This document shows positions 1-11,000 of a stretch of 64,000 nt of DNA, one piece after another. This DNA comes from Kastovskya adunca ATA6-11-RM4 (lineage in GTDB: Bacteria > Cyanobacteriota > Cyanobacteriia > Cyanobacteriales > Coleofasciculaceae): contig JAHHHJ010000012.1 in NCBI GenBank assembly GCA_019359445.1, positions 1 to 64,000 on the forward strand. The letters are read 5' to 3'. The translations under genes and the position numbers were made by a program. The stretch's first letter is position 1; each line of letters starts with the position of its first letter. The notes under the pieces are model-generated. The model worked only from the letters and a program-made list of their open reading frames with translations. It was not told where the DNA came from and did no database searches.

Positions 1-123
1 TCATATAGATATTATAACTCATCCCGATAATTGGCATTTGAAAATCTCAGGGACATTGAGTCCCGTCGATTTCCCTCCTATTCCTCCCACGGCTAAAAGC
101 CGATGGGTTTCCCGGAGTTTTTT

Positions 124-2427
124 ATGATCACCGAAAAACTTAAGTTAGACGGGAGAACCTTTGTTCCTGCTGAAAATTTGCCGCTCCCAGAGTGGCCTTG
201 CGTTCTCAGTGAAGGGCCCCAGCTCACGCTCACCATCAAGGATGACGACCTGTTTTTGGTGACTGATATCTTGGGCAACATCAGCGGTTGTTTAACCGAT
301 GATATGAACGTCAGCATGGGACTGTTTTGTAACGATACGCGCTTCTTGAGTCGCCTAGAGTTACAAATTGAAGGCAGAACACCTGTACTTCTGAGTAGCA
401 CCGCTGATAAAGGGTTTGCCTTGTCAGTGTTGTGTACCAACCCTAGTCTGGATGGCGGCGCAAGGCTAGAGCCACCGGAAAAAGCAGAAGCCCAAGCGTC
501 AGACAAAGAACAGCTAGACCCATCCTTATCTGCGCCTCTACGTGCGGATACCATCGGCATTGCGCGGGAAATGCTCCTCAATGGGGCATTGTTTGAAGAA
601 ATTGATGTCTCCAACTACAGCACGCAGGCGGTGAGCTTTGAGCTAAGTCTCAGCTTAGACGCCGATTTTGTCGATTTATTTGAAGTCCGAGGTTATCATC
701 GCGGCAAAAAGGGACAACTTTTACGACAAGTACCGTCGGAAGACGAAATCGCAGCACCAGAAAACCAAGAGCTGACCCTAGCCTATCAGGGGCTAGATGG
801 CTCGTTGATGGAATCTCGCATCCAGTTTGTTGAGCGTCCGCCAGACTATTTCCAAGGCAATACTGCCGTTTGGCGGTTGGAACTTGCCTCCCACGAAACC
901 CAAAAGCTTGCCTATCGGCTACAGCCATTTAGAGATAGTCATCCGAGTTCTAATGTCAAGGCGGCGGCGACACTAGGACAGGCGATGGCGGCTGAGTTAA
1001 TGGAGCAGCAGCATTGGAGCGAACAAGTCACCAAAATCCGCTCTGACAAAACCATGTTTAACCAGGTGATTGAGCGGGCGGAGCAGGATATTTATCTGTT
1101 GCGGCAGTCTTTTAATCAGGGTAGTGTGCTCTCAGCAGGAGTGCCATGGTTTTCTGCCCTCTTTGGGCGCGACTCCATCATTGCCGCGTCGCAAATATTG
1201 GTGCTTGACCCCAACGTTGCTCGGCAAACTCTCACGATTCTTGCCCACTATCAAGGCACCAAAGAAGATGAATGGCGCGATGAACAACCGGGCAAAATTT
1301 TGCACGAACTGCGCTTTGGGGAAATGGCACGTTGTCAAGAAATTCCCCACACTCCTTACTACGGCACCGTAGATGCTACGCCTCTGTGGTTGATGCTTTA
1401 TGCCGAATACTTTGCCTGGACTCATGACACTGAAACCCTTGATCTTTTGTGGCAAAATGCCCTCTTGGCGATGGAGTGGATTGACATCAACTGTCAGGAG
1501 ACGGGCTACCTGAGCTATTACCGCAAATCCAAGCGAGGTTTGGCAAATCAGGGATGGAAAGATTCTGGAGACTGTATTGTCAATCGTAAGGGACAACTCG
1601 CCACAGGTGCGATCGCCTTGTGTGAAGTACAGGCCTATGTCTATGCTGCGAAAATGCGCCTCAGCGAGATTGCCCACATCCAAAATCGCCCCGATTTGGA
1701 AAACCGCTGGCAAAGGGAGGCAAATGAGCTAAAAACCCGGTTTAACCAGGATTTTTGGATGACAGAGGACAATTATTGTGCTTTAGCTCTGGATGGGGAG
1801 GGCAATCAAGTTAATAGCATTACCTCTAATCCAGGTCACTGTCTGCATCTTGGCATCTTTACCCCAGAGAAGGCTTATAGCGTTGCCGAACGGCTCGGTG
1901 CGCCGGATATGTTCAACGGCTGGGGGATTCGCACCCTGAGTAGTGCTTCTCCGGCATACAATCCCATGGGTTATCATGTCGGCTCAGTTTGGCCCCACGA
2001 TAATGCCTTGATTGCGATGGGTTTGCGATCGCTAGGATTAACCGAGCAAGCCTTAGAACTTGCCCAATCCTTGATCGACATGACCCTCAAACAATCCTAT
2101 CACCGTCCTCCAGAGCTTTTTTGCGGCTACGAACGGAAAAATGACAACGCCCCCGTCACCTACCCCGTCGCCTGCTCCCCTCAGGCTTGGGCAACGGGCA
2201 GCATCATCCAGTTATTGCAAATGATGGTGAACTTAGTTCCCGATGCCCGTAATAACTGCCTGCGAATTATCGACCCCGCATTGCCAGAGTCGATTAATCA
2301 GCTGTCGTTGCACAACTTACGAGTCGGTTCAACGCTGCTCAGTTTAGAATTTGAGCGCATCGGCAATACAACAGCTTGCCGCGTTGCTAAAAAGCGGGGA
2401 AATCTCCGAGTCGTAATCGAAGCCTAA
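124..2427 (+). CDS. Glycogen debranching-type amylo-alpha-1,6-glucosidase
   Basis: This protein of about 767 residues has the two-part layout of bacterial amylo-alpha-1,6-glucosidases: an N-terminal GDE_N-type beta domain (about 20-240) and a C-terminal (alpha/alpha)6 glucosidase domain (about 290-690). Visible signature blocks are GVPWFSALFGRDS near 338, WKDSGD near 478 and GYHVGSVWPHDNA near 616. The family trims alpha-1,6 branches of glycogen or related glucans in the cytoplasm; the substrate here is inferred. An in-frame ATG lies at 103, but GGAG at 114-117 sits six bases before the ATG at 124, so 124 is preferred. It stands alone, convergent with the next gene, with a hairpin between them. 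Confidence 0.88.
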   Translation: MITEKLKLDGRTFVPAENLPLPEWPCVLSEGPQLTLTIKDDDLFLVTDILGNISGCLTDDMNVSMGLFCNDTRFLSRLELQIEGRTPVLLSSTADKGFALSVLCTNPSLDGGARLEPPEKAEAQASDKEQLDPSLSAPLRADTIGIAREMLLNGALFEEIDVSNYSTQAVSFELSLSLDADFVDLFEVRGYHRGKKGQLLRQVPSEDEIAAPENQELTLAYQGLDGSLMESRIQFVERPPDYFQGNTAVWRLELASHETQKLAYRLQPFRDSHPSSNVKAAATLGQAMAAELMEQQHWSEQVTKIRSDKTMFNQVIERAEQDIYLLRQSFNQGSVLSAGVPWFSALFGRDSIIAASQILVLDPNVARQTLTILAHYQGTKEDEWRDEQPGKILHELRFGEMARCQEIPHTPYYGTVDATPLWLMLYAEYFAWTHDTETLDLLWQNALLAMEWIDINCQETGYLSYYRKSKRGLANQGWKDSGDCIVNRKGQLATGAIALCEVQAYVYAAKMRLSEIAHIQNRPDLENRWQREANELKTRFNQDFWMTEDNYCALALDGEGNQVNSITSNPGHCLHLGIFTPEKAYSVAERLGAPDMFNGWGIRTLSSASPAYNPMGYHVGSVWPHDNALIAMGLRSLGLTEQALELAQSLIDMTLKQSYHRPPELFCGYERKNDNAPVTYPVACSPQAWATGSIIQLLQMMVNLVPDARNNCLRIIDPALPESINQLSLHNLRVGSTLLSLEFERIGNTTACRVAKKRGNLRVVIEA

Positions 2428-2499
2428 GTATTCAATAATGGCTTTAAGGAATATGGATTAAATAGTGGATTAAAACTTCACCTAAATTCAAAATCTGTA

Positions 2500-2522
2500 G
2501 GGGCATGGGTACTACCATGCCC
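2500..2522. repeat. Dispersed GGGGCATGG palindrome between convergent genes
   Basis: GGGGCATGG and CCATGCCC face each other around a six-base loop. A related hairpin (GGGCATG/CATGCCC) lies at 32223-32242, so this is a dispersed element. Its place after the debranching gene means it could also act as a terminator or 3' stabiliser, although no strong T-tract follows. Confidence 0.6.
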
Positions 2523-2558
2523 TGAAGCCGAGAATTGGAAGTTAATCAATCCCTACCC

Positions 2559-2888
2559 CTAAGTTTCTTCTTGGGTTCCGCTATTGTTATTGGGAGAAGA
2601 GTTGTAGAGAGCGTCCAATTGCTCACGAGCATCTTCCACCGTCATAGAACGCATCACAAGCAACGGTTCATTCACAGGGTTTCCTGTGGCATCCAACAGT
2701 TCCGGGTGGGGTACACCAGCATAACGGGAGTTATTGGACATACCTGGCGAACGTCCCCAGCCTTGACCTCTGCCTCCTCCATAGGAACGTTGAGAATCTG
2801 CACTCAACGTCACCAAACTGCGAATCATATTGGAGATAGCAAAAACTGCCAAGACCGTAAAGGCAACAAGATAAATTAGGTGCAACAT
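2559..2888 (-). CDS. DUF2973 family small membrane protein
   Basis: This 109-residue protein has one N-terminal membrane segment (about 3-25, LIYLVAFTVLAVFAI), a Gly/Arg/Ser-rich middle and an acidic C-terminal half beginning near HPELLD. It matches my memory of the cyanobacterial DUF2973 family, whose role is unknown. The gene encoding a DUF2605 protein reads towards it on the same strand about 160 bp upstream, and I recall the two families as frequent neighbours, which suggests one operon. The C-terminus ends in a Ser/Asn/Thr-rich tail. No enzymatic motif is visible. Confidence 0.75.
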   Translation of the reverse strand: MLHLIYLVAFTVLAVFAISNMIRSLVTLSADSQRSYGGGRGQGWGRSPGMSNNSRYAGVPHPELLDATGNPVNEPLLVMRSMTVEDAREQLDALYNSSPNNNSGTQEET

Positions 2889-3050
2889 AGATTCTTCCTC
2901 TAGAAAATTGTCTCTGGGTCAGTTTGTTAAGAACTTTTGAAAAAAAAAGTGGCTTGTATATTACCCGCTTTCTCACCTTATCAAGAGTGGCTGATTATTC
3001 ACTCAATCCGTAGGCTCAAACAGCTTTTTGCCAATGGGTATAGCTTTATT

Positions 3051-3377
3051 TCACTTCCCCTCAGCCGTGCCTTCTGCATGCCACCGCATTCCCACCTTGC
3101 AGCACTCATTGACCAATTGGTTCCAGGGCATCAGAGTAGAGAGTTCGATTCCGACTTGCCCATCGGTAGCCTGAAACAACATCTGTACGGCGGCGACTTC
3201 CTGAGCGACTTCCTTCACCCGTGCCAGTAAATTAGTTTGCTCCTGAGAACTCAAAAAAGGGATATCTTCAGTTTCTAATAAAATGCGGGAGCGCGAAAAC
3301 CAAAATTGAAAATCTTTTAGGAGCGGCGGCAGCAACGTCTTGAGTAGTTCCTGTTCAGTCGGCTGGGAATGAGACAT
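3051..3377 (-). CDS. DUF2605 family small cytosolic protein
   Basis: This 108-residue protein has no signal peptide or membrane segment. It is predicted to be largely alpha-helical, with an N-terminal ELLKTLLPPLLKDFQFWFSRS helix and a central EQTNLLARVKEVAQEVAAVQ helix. The pattern fits the cyanobacterial DUF2605 family, which has no known function. It lies upstream of the DUF2973 gene on the same strand and is divergent from thrS. The ATG at 3377 is the only good start seen. Confidence 0.72.
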   Translation of the reverse strand: MSHSQPTEQELLKTLLPPLLKDFQFWFSRSRILLETEDIPFLSSQEQTNLLARVKEVAQEVAAVQMLFQATDGQVGIELSTLMPWNQLVNECCKVGMRWHAEGTAEGK

Positions 3378-3544
3378 GAATCAAAAAAGTAAGTAATCTC
3401 CTAAATCTTATATTAGCTCCAGTTACAATTTTTAATATTAAACAACATTGATGCAACAACTTCCTGAAGCCCACTACGAAAGCAATCCCGGTATCATAGA
3501 AGCAGAACACAGCGATCAATTCTTAATCAATTCTTATTAGTTCA

Positions 3545-5389
3545 ATGGTTCAGCAGCCGAGTGATAGCGCCCCCGTCTTAGAACTCCCCGAACAGTCTGA
3601 GAAAGTTTACCTCCCTCGCACTAGCGAGTCAGAAAATCTCCAAAAAATTCGTCACACGACTTCTCACGTCATGGCAATGGCAGTGCAGAAGCTTTTTCCT
3701 AAGGCGCAGGTGACTATCGGCCCCTGGATTGAAAACGGCTTTTACTATGACTTCGATAGCCCTCAACCCTTTACGGAGCAGGATCTAAAAGCTATCAAGA
3801 AAGAGATGACAAAAATCATCAAACGCCAGCTGCCTGTAATTCGGGAAGAAGTCAGCCGCGAGGAAGCAGAACGTCGAATTCGAGAACTTGAGGAACCTTA
3901 CAAGCTAGAGATTCTCAACGATATTCAAACTGAACCGATTACGATTTACCACTTGGGCGACCAGTGGTGGGATTTGTGTGGGGGCCCCCATATCGAAAAC
4001 ACCGCAGAGCTAAACCCGAAAGCAATCGACTTGGAAAGCGTTGCCGGGGCTTACTGGCGAGGCGATGCCACTAAAGCGCAGTTGCAGCGAATTTACGGCA
4101 CCGCTTGGGAAACGCCCGAACAGCTTGCTGAATATAAGCGACGCAAGGAAGAAGCCCTCAAACGCGACCACCGCAAGCTAGGAAAAGAACTAGGACTGTT
4201 TATCTTTAGCGATCAAGTGGGGCCTGGATTACCTCTGTGGACGCCCAGAGGAACAGTGCTGCGGAGTCTTCTTGAGGATTTCCTGAAGCAGGAACAGCTA
4301 AAGCGCGGCTACTTACCCGTGGTAACGCCCCACATTGCTAGAGTCGATTTGTTCAAAACTTCGGGACACTGGCAGAAGTACCAGCAAGATATGTTCCCGA
4401 TGATGTCAGAGGATGCTGACTCCGCTGCTCTGGAGCAGGGTTTTGTTCTCAAACCGATGAACTGTCCTTTCCATATCCAGATCTATAAAAATGAGTTGCG
4501 GTCTTACCGTGACTTGCCAATGCGTCTGGCAGAATTTGGTACAGTTTACCGCTATGAGCAGTCTGGAGAACTAGGTGGTTTAACCAGGGTACGCGGTTTT
4601 ACAGTGGATGACTCTCACCTGTTTGTGGCACCAGAACAGTTGGATGAAGAATTCCTGAGTGTTGTGGACTTGATTCTGTCTGTTTTTGGAAGTCTTCAAC
4701 TTCAGAATTTCAAGGCGCGTCTGAGTTTCCGCGATCCCGCAGATGATAAATATATTGGCTCTGATGAGGCGTGGAACAAGGCAGAAAATGCGATTCGTCG
4801 GGCAGTGGAAACGTTAGGGATGGAGCATTTTGAGGGGATTGGTGAAGCCGCTTTTTATGGTCCGAAACTGGACTTTATCTTCCACGATGCTTTAGACCGG
4901 GAGTGGCAACTGGGGACGGTTCAGGTAGACTACAACCTGCCAGAACGCTTTGATTTAACCTACGTGGCAGAAGATGGCTCTCGCAAGCGTCCGGTGATGA
5001 TTCACCGCGCTCCTTTTGGCTCTTTAGAACGGCTAATTGGGATTTTGATTGAAGAGTATGCAGGAGACTTCCCCTTCTGGTTAGCGCCAGTGCAAGCGCG
5101 GTTGTTACCTGTGAGCGATGAGCAGTTGCCTTTTGTCAAAGAAGTGGCAATGAAGATGGTAGCCTTGGGCATCCGTGCGGAAGCTGACACCAGTGGCGAA
5201 CGCCTCGGTAAAGCAATTCGCAATGCTGAGAAAGGGAAAATTCCGGTGATGGCAGTGGTTGGGGCAAAGGAAGTGGAGGCAAATAGCCTCAGCATTCGTA
5301 CCCGTGCTTCCGGGGAATTGGGAGCAATTCCAGTGGCACAAGTGTTGGAGAAGATGCAACAAGCCAATGCCAACCGCAGCAACTTCTAA
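3545..5389 (+). CDS. thrS: Threonyl-tRNA synthetase
   Basis: This 614-residue class II synthetase charges tRNA(Thr) in the cytoplasm. It lacks the N-terminal TGS domain found in E. coli ThrRS and starts almost directly with the editing domain: HTTSH near 37-41 and CGGPH near 145-149 are the paired editing motifs. The catalytic core is intact, with the zinc ligands visible as Cys in MNCPFH (about 305), His in DDSH and His in the HRAPFGS motif 3 block. The anticodon-binding domain follows from about 510. The short form is usual for cyanobacteria. A terminator hairpin follows immediately. Confidence 0.96.
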   Translation: MVQQPSDSAPVLELPEQSEKVYLPRTSESENLQKIRHTTSHVMAMAVQKLFPKAQVTIGPWIENGFYYDFDSPQPFTEQDLKAIKKEMTKIIKRQLPVIREEVSREEAERRIRELEEPYKLEILNDIQTEPITIYHLGDQWWDLCGGPHIENTAELNPKAIDLESVAGAYWRGDATKAQLQRIYGTAWETPEQLAEYKRRKEEALKRDHRKLGKELGLFIFSDQVGPGLPLWTPRGTVLRSLLEDFLKQEQLKRGYLPVVTPHIARVDLFKTSGHWQKYQQDMFPMMSEDADSAALEQGFVLKPMNCPFHIQIYKNELRSYRDLPMRLAEFGTVYRYEQSGELGGLTRVRGFTVDDSHLFVAPEQLDEEFLSVVDLILSVFGSLQLQNFKARLSFRDPADDKYIGSDEAWNKAENAIRRAVETLGMEHFEGIGEAAFYGPKLDFIFHDALDREWQLGTVQVDYNLPERFDLTYVAEDGSRKRPVMIHRAPFGSLERLIGILIEEYAGDFPFWLAPVQARLLPVSDEQLPFVKEVAMKMVALGIRAEADTSGERLGKAIRNAEKGKIPVMAVVGAKEVEANSLSIRTRASGELGAIPVAQVLEKMQQANANRSNF

Positions 5390-5413
5390 AAACTGATAGT
5401 TGGCGATTTATGG

Positions 5414-5440
5414 GGGTGGGCATTGCTCACCCTTCTTTTT
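5414..5440 (+). terminator. Intrinsic terminator after thrS
   Basis: GGGTGGGC and GCTCACCC pair over eight bases (one G-T wobble) around a three-base loop. The tract TTCTTTTT follows directly, the classic layout of a Rho-independent terminator, 25 bp after the thrS stop codon. Confidence 0.7.
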
Positions 5441-5479
5441 AGCTCAGGAAACAATTGCTCCCTACAGCGTCAAGCTTGA

Positions 5480-6766
5480 ATGGTCTTTTGGAAAACAACT
5501 CCTAGAAAAAGTGCAATGGGATTACCACGAATCGTTCAGTTGCTGCTTACAGGTGCTAGTTGTGTCAGTTTAGGGTTCGTTGGCTATAGCCAACAACGCC
5601 TCCTTAAGGTTCAAGCTATTGAACCCAAATTAGTAGAATCGCCTCAAAGTACGACTCCGACTAGTCGCGCTAGTGCAGATGTCCAAGCTTTGGTTTCCCT
5701 GGGGTCACGAGTCGCAGGAACGCCAGTGATGGAGCAGGCGAGTCATTACTTGCTCGAAGAGTATCGTCAGGCGGGATATGTTGCTGAAGTTCAGACCTTC
5801 ACCTACTCTAAGTTTGAGGACAACGGCTCAACCCTCACGGTTGATGGGAGAACTATTGCGGGTCAAGCGTTGAAGGAAACGCTGGCGGGCAATCTCACGG
5901 CCCCGCTTGTGGTGGTGCCGAAGGTCGGGCGAAGAGCTGACTTTGCACAAGTGGATGTCAAAGGAGCGATCGCTATTGTCCAGCGCGGCGAGATTCCGTT
6001 TCTCGAAAAGACGAACAATGCAACGGCGGCGGGTGCTGTGGGTTTGATCATTGTCAATAACGACTCCGATAACTTCTCCGGTAGCCTTGGCGATCGCTCC
6101 CGCATTCCGGTACTGTCTCTCTCTGGGGAACAAGGCAAGCCTTTACTAGAACGGGCGATGCCAGAGCGGTTGGACGTGACGCTAAACGTGAATGCCTCCG
6201 AGCGCGTCGTTACTGGACGCAACATCGTTGCTCATCTTGAAGGCGTGACTCAGCCCAAGGCGATCGTGGGAGCGCATTACGACTCGGTACCTGGTTCTCC
6301 GGGAGCCAACGATAACGCTTCTGGTACAGCCGTTATCCTCGATCTGGCTCGGAACTTATCTGGCACAGCCCTTGCCCGTCAAGTTTGGTTCGTTTCCTTC
6401 GATGGAGAAGAGGATGGTCTTCACGGCTCCAGGGCGTTCGTCAAGGCTGCCAAGCCGCAATTTCTCTCTGGACTGGAGGGGATGCTGAACTTCGATATGG
6501 TCGGCATCAATGACGGTCTGCGCGTTGGGGGGACAGATTCCCTAACGGCACTAGTTCGGGAGACTGAACATCCGATTTCCACCATTGGGGCAACGGGAGG
6601 CAGCGATCACATGCCCTTTGAGCAGGCGCAAGTGCCAGTCCTCTTCTTCACCAGAGGGATGGAACCCAACTATCACCAACCTACTGATTTGCAAGTACAG
6701 CCTAGGCTGCTTGATGAAACGGTTCAGGTGGGGCTTGATACCGTTAAACAACTACTTAGGGAATAA
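5480..6766 (+). CDS. M28 family zinc aminopeptidase with PA domain
   Basis: This 428-residue protein has an N-terminal hydrophobic segment (about 15-37), so it is exported or membrane-anchored. A protease-associated (PA) insert spans roughly 120-235. The M28 peptidase domain spans about 250-425 with all metal-binding blocks: AHYDSVPGSPGANDN (His 265, Asp about 279), SFDGEEDG (Glu-Glu about 310), NFDMVG (Asp about 338) and NYHQPTD (His about 397). The family removes N-terminal residues from peptides in the periplasm or outside the cell; the substrate is unknown. No strong ribosome site is seen, and an alternative ATG lies 12 codons in. Confidence 0.88.
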   Translation: MVFWKTTPRKSAMGLPRIVQLLLTGASCVSLGFVGYSQQRLLKVQAIEPKLVESPQSTTPTSRASADVQALVSLGSRVAGTPVMEQASHYLLEEYRQAGYVAEVQTFTYSKFEDNGSTLTVDGRTIAGQALKETLAGNLTAPLVVVPKVGRRADFAQVDVKGAIAIVQRGEIPFLEKTNNATAAGAVGLIIVNNDSDNFSGSLGDRSRIPVLSLSGEQGKPLLERAMPERLDVTLNVNASERVVTGRNIVAHLEGVTQPKAIVGAHYDSVPGSPGANDNASGTAVILDLARNLSGTALARQVWFVSFDGEEDGLHGSRAFVKAAKPQFLSGLEGMLNFDMVGINDGLRVGGTDSLTALVRETEHPISTIGATGGSDHMPFEQAQVPVLFFTRGMEPNYHQPTDLQVQPRLLDETVQVGLDTVKQLLRE

Positions 6767-7115
6767 TATCGTTCCTAGTTGAAGGTGTCGTTAAGACTGA
6801 TCGGTCGTTAGAGCTAATATCATTTCCCTATAGTATGAAGAGGCTACCCATAGAACCACCCTTAATAATAGGGAGCAAGAAAAGTATCTGTAGCCAGCAT
6901 TTAGAAGCTTGGTACAACCCTAGGAGGTAAGGTTCTAGCAATTGCTATAAATTAATCAGTTTCAGGCAATTTCAGTCAGTTTTTAGTAATAGCTAGCAAT
7001 GCTCATGGAGCCAAATTAGGTGAGATGCGATCGCCATCTTGTTTGTATAAACTATCTACATCTAGAAAAGATCCTTCTGCGGTAAGAGTTAATCCCTCCA
7101 TTTGAAGGAGGACAA
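6767..7115. other. Non-coding gap before the response regulator
   Basis: About 350 bp with no credible ORF or tRNA-like fold. It contains one HIP1-type GCGATCGC site near 7028 and AT-rich stretches that may hold the promoter of the response-regulator gene. No promoter could be assigned with confidence. Confidence 0.5.
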
Positions 7116-7580
7116 TTGGATTGGACATTTGCAAATCTTAATGGCCTTTCTAGTAGCCTAATGAATCGTCTGTTTCCTAACTCGTCCTTTGGCGTTGATC
7201 GCATCCTAGTGGTTGATGATATTCCCGACAACTATTTTCTGCTACAAACGGTTTTAGAAGAAGAAGGCTACCAAGTTGAAGTGGCGGAAAATGGTCGCTG
7301 TGCCTTAGATAAGATTGAATCCCACCCACCAGACTTGGTACTCTTAGACGTGATGATGCCAGGAATGAATGGCTTTGAGGTGACGCGGCGCATTCGGCAA
7401 AACTCCCAATTACCGTTCATTCCCATCTTGTTAGTCACTGGTTATACCGATGTGACTTCAGCCGAAGGATTTGAAGTGGGAGCTGATGCGTTTATCCACA
7501 AGCCGATTGATTTTGATGACTTGCTGAGTCGCATCCGCACAATTTTGCCCCCTAAGGATAAAATTGAGCCGTTGGCTTAA
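7116..7580 (+). CDS. Single-domain response regulator (CheY-like)
   Basis: The 154 residues form one receiver domain with a 26-residue leader. Key residues are visible: the Asp-Asp pair in ILVVDDIPDN, the phospho-acceptor Asp in LVLLDVMMPGMNG, Thr in LLVTGYTD and Lys in FIHKPID. There is no output domain, so it should act by protein-protein contact. The start is a TTG at 7116, because AAGGAGG at 7105-7111 is an excellent ribosome site four bases before it; a later ATG (residue 17) has none. It precedes the giant hybrid kinase by about 510 bp and may be its partner, which is inference from position. Confidence 0.9.
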   Translation: MDWTFANLNGLSSSLMNRLFPNSSFGVDRILVVDDIPDNYFLLQTVLEEEGYQVEVAENGRCALDKIESHPPDLVLLDVMMPGMNGFEVTRRIRQNSQLPFIPILLVTGYTDVTSAEGFEVGADAFIHKPIDFDDLLSRIRTILPPKDKIEPLA

Positions 7581-8089
7581 TCGCATCAATGGCTGAGCGA
7601 GGAGACGTTGACACTCCTACGCTTAACAGCAGGGAATTCTCCAATTGCAATCAAAGGTGAGAGCCTGCGTCAATCTCAACTTTTATTAGCACTGACAACC
7701 ACTCTAGTCGAAGACGCTCTCAGAGTTCTCAAACTCAAGATGAGGGAGCAATTAGTCGTTGGTTGCTAACCCGATTAAATGACTAACAGACTTTTAAAAG
7801 TCGCCTGAAAAGGATTTTTGCAGTTTAGCTTCACAATACTCAAGCATTAGTCCAAATTAATCCTCTGCCTCCGCAGACAGGTCATTACTTCTATCAACAG
7901 GTAGATAATCAGGTATAGCAGAGGCTATATTTTATACAACTTCATAGGGTTTTCTCTCAAAGACCTCACCCTTTAGAAGACAGTGGTGGTTGAACAACCA
8001 GAGATCAGCAAGTTGCTTGGTGGACTTCGGTAAATGAAGGAGAGACGGGTTGATAACCTGGGTGTTGCACGGCTATAGGATCGGTTGAC
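7581..8089. other. Gap of about 510 bp between regulator and kinase
   Basis: No start-to-stop gene is convincing here. Short open stretches exist in different frames around 7660-7790 and 7860-7920, with coding-like composition but stops and frame breaks. They could be decayed coding sequence, but I cannot name a family. The kinase leader may also lie here. Confidence 0.4.
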
Positions 8090-11000
8090 ATGACCTTGAC
8101 GTTACCTGGATTCACGATTGTCAATTTGCTCAAAGAAGGGGGAAAAGCCCTTCTCTACCGTGGAATCAGAGTTGAAGATCAATGCTCGGTGATCGTCAAA
8201 GGGCTACGTCCAGATTGCTGTACGCCCAACAATATTGAGCAACTCAGACATGAGTATGCGATCGCCCAACGACTCAATACTCCAGTGGCGGTTAAAGCCT
8301 ACGCATTAGAGATGCACCAAGGCGTCCCTTATCTGATTTTGGAGGACTTTGGCGGGCGATCGCTCGACCAGCTTCTAGACCACTTTCGGGAGCCGATGGC
8401 GTTTTTGAAAATTGCCATTCAAATCACCAACGCGATCGCCCAAATTCATCGCCATAGCATTGTCCATAAAAACATTAAGCCGCAGAACATCCTAGTTAAC
8501 CTAGAAACGCACCAAATCAAGATTGGTGATTTTGGGATTGCTGCTTTCATCCCCTACGAACAGCAACTGGTGAGTAGTTCCAGTCAGATTGCAGGGAGTT
8601 TGGCTTATCTGTCGCCAGAGCAAACTGGGCGCATGAATCGTGGGATTGACCATCGCAGCGATTTATATTCCTTAGGAATCACCTTCTATGAAATGCTGAC
8701 GGGTCAGTTACCGTTTCAGGGTAGAGACCCTTTAGAGTGGGTGCATTGTCATATCGCCAAATCGCCGCCACCAGTAACCCATGTCAGACCGGAGATTGGG
8801 CGATCGCTTTGTGACATCGTTATGAAACTGCTCTCAAAGATGGCAGAAGATCGATATCAGAGTGCTTTAGGCTTGCAATTTGATCTGGAACAATGCCTAC
8901 ATCAGTTGGAGACAACCGGACAAATTGCCTCTTTCCCTTTAGGTGAACAAGATATCTCAGAGCGGTTTCAGATTCCTCAAAAATTGTATGGGCGAGAGCG
9001 AGAAATTGCACAGCTTCTACAAGCATTTGAGCGAGTAGTCAGCCAAGGGACGCCAGAACTTGTGTTTGTCGCGGGTTACTCTGGAATTGGCAAATCTTCC
9101 CTCGTAAACGAGCTGCAAAAACCCATCGTTAGAGAACGGGGGATTTTTATCTCTGGCAAATTTGACCAATACAAACAAGATATTCCTTATTCCACCCTCG
9201 TTCAAGCTTTTCAGACCGTCGTTCGACAAATTTTAACGGAACCTGAAGAACAACTCGCCACTTGGAGAAAGCAAATCCAAGCGGTATTTGGGAATAATGG
9301 CAGACTGATTACCGATGTAATTCCGGAAGTGGAACTCATCGTCGGCGAACAACCTCCTGTACCAGATTTGGGGCCAGCTGAATCACAAAATCGATTCAAT
9401 TTGGTGTTTCAAAACTTCATTAGTGTCTTTGCTAAACCAGAGCATCCCTTAGCCATATTTCTAGACGATATGCAGTGGTCAGATAGCGCCACTTTGAATT
9501 TAATTCAAACCATCGCCACGGGGTCAAACCTCCAGCATATTTGCTTTATTCTGGCTTTTCGGGATAACGAGGTCGAGCTGCTCCATCCCTTTTTAAGGAG
9601 AAATCGAATCCGTCCACGTGGGGCAAAAATAACCGATATTGTGCTGGCTCCACTCAATCTCTATCATGTAAATCAACTGATTACTGAAACCCTACATTGT
9701 CAGCCGGAACAGTCAGAATCTCTTGCCCAATTAGTCATTCAAAAAACCGATGGCAATCCTTTTTTTGTCAACGAGTTTCTCAAAACCCTGTATCAAGAAA
9801 ATCTACTGACCTTCGAGCGCCACCATCGCGTCTGGCAATGGGATCAAGCCCAAATTGAAGCCCAAGGCATTACGGATAATATTGTCGATCTGATGATTGG
9901 GCGGATGCAAAAACTGCCTACCGCAACTCAACAGGCGCTTAAGTTAGCTTCCTGCATTGGTAATCGCTTTGATTTAGAAGTTCTGGCGATTGTTGGTGAA
10001 TCTCCTCAGGAAACAGCAAACGCACTTTGGGAAGCCGTTCTGAGAGGATTCATTATCCCCACAGAGGCAACTGAAAACATAGACAAAAGCTATCGCTTTA
10101 ACCACGACCGCATTCAACAAGCTGCCTATGCCTTGATTGCTGATGAACAGAAGCAAGCGGTACATCTGACAATTGGGCGACTTCTACTCAAAAATGTTAA
10201 TCCCGATCAACTGGAAGAACAGATTTTTGATCTAGTTAATCAACTCAATCTGGCTGTTGATTTGATTACTGAGCAAACGGAAAAGAATGAATTAATTCGA
10301 TTAAATCTAATTGCTAGTAAGAAGGCAAAAGCCTCTACCGCTTACCTCCCTGCCAGGAAAATGCTTGCTGTCGCCATGAAGCTTTTGCATGAAAATGCTT
10401 GGCTTGAACACTATCAACAAACATTTACTCTATTCAAAGAACGGGCTGAGTGTGAATTTCTGACAGGTAATTTAGAGTTGGCGGAAAAATTATTTAAACT
10501 TCTACTTATTAAAGCTCAATTTGATATAGACAAAGTCCATGTTTATATGCTTCAGATCAAACTCTACCAAGTTTTAAGCAGGTATAAGGAGACACTGGCA
10601 GTCGGACTAGAAGCTTTAAAAATTTTCGAGGTGACTTTCCCAGATTCAGAGGAGCAAGTGCAAGTTGCGATCGCTATTGAAAACAGCCAGGTATTGATAA
10701 ATTTAAGAGATAGGAAGGTAGCGGATCTACTTAATGCCCCTACCCTACAAGATCCAAATTTTAAGACACTGATCGCTTTACTCTCAACTCTGGGGCCGCC
10801 TGCCTATCTCGCTAGACCCAGTATTTTTCCGCTAATTGTACTCAAAGCAGTCAATTTATCACTGAAATATGGCAATACGGAAGATTCCTGTTTTGCTTAC
10901 AGTATGTATGCCATGTCGTTGGTTTCCATCTTCCGCGATATTCCTACAGGTTACGCATTTTCCGAGATGTCAATTCAACTGAATGAGAAGTTGAATGACC

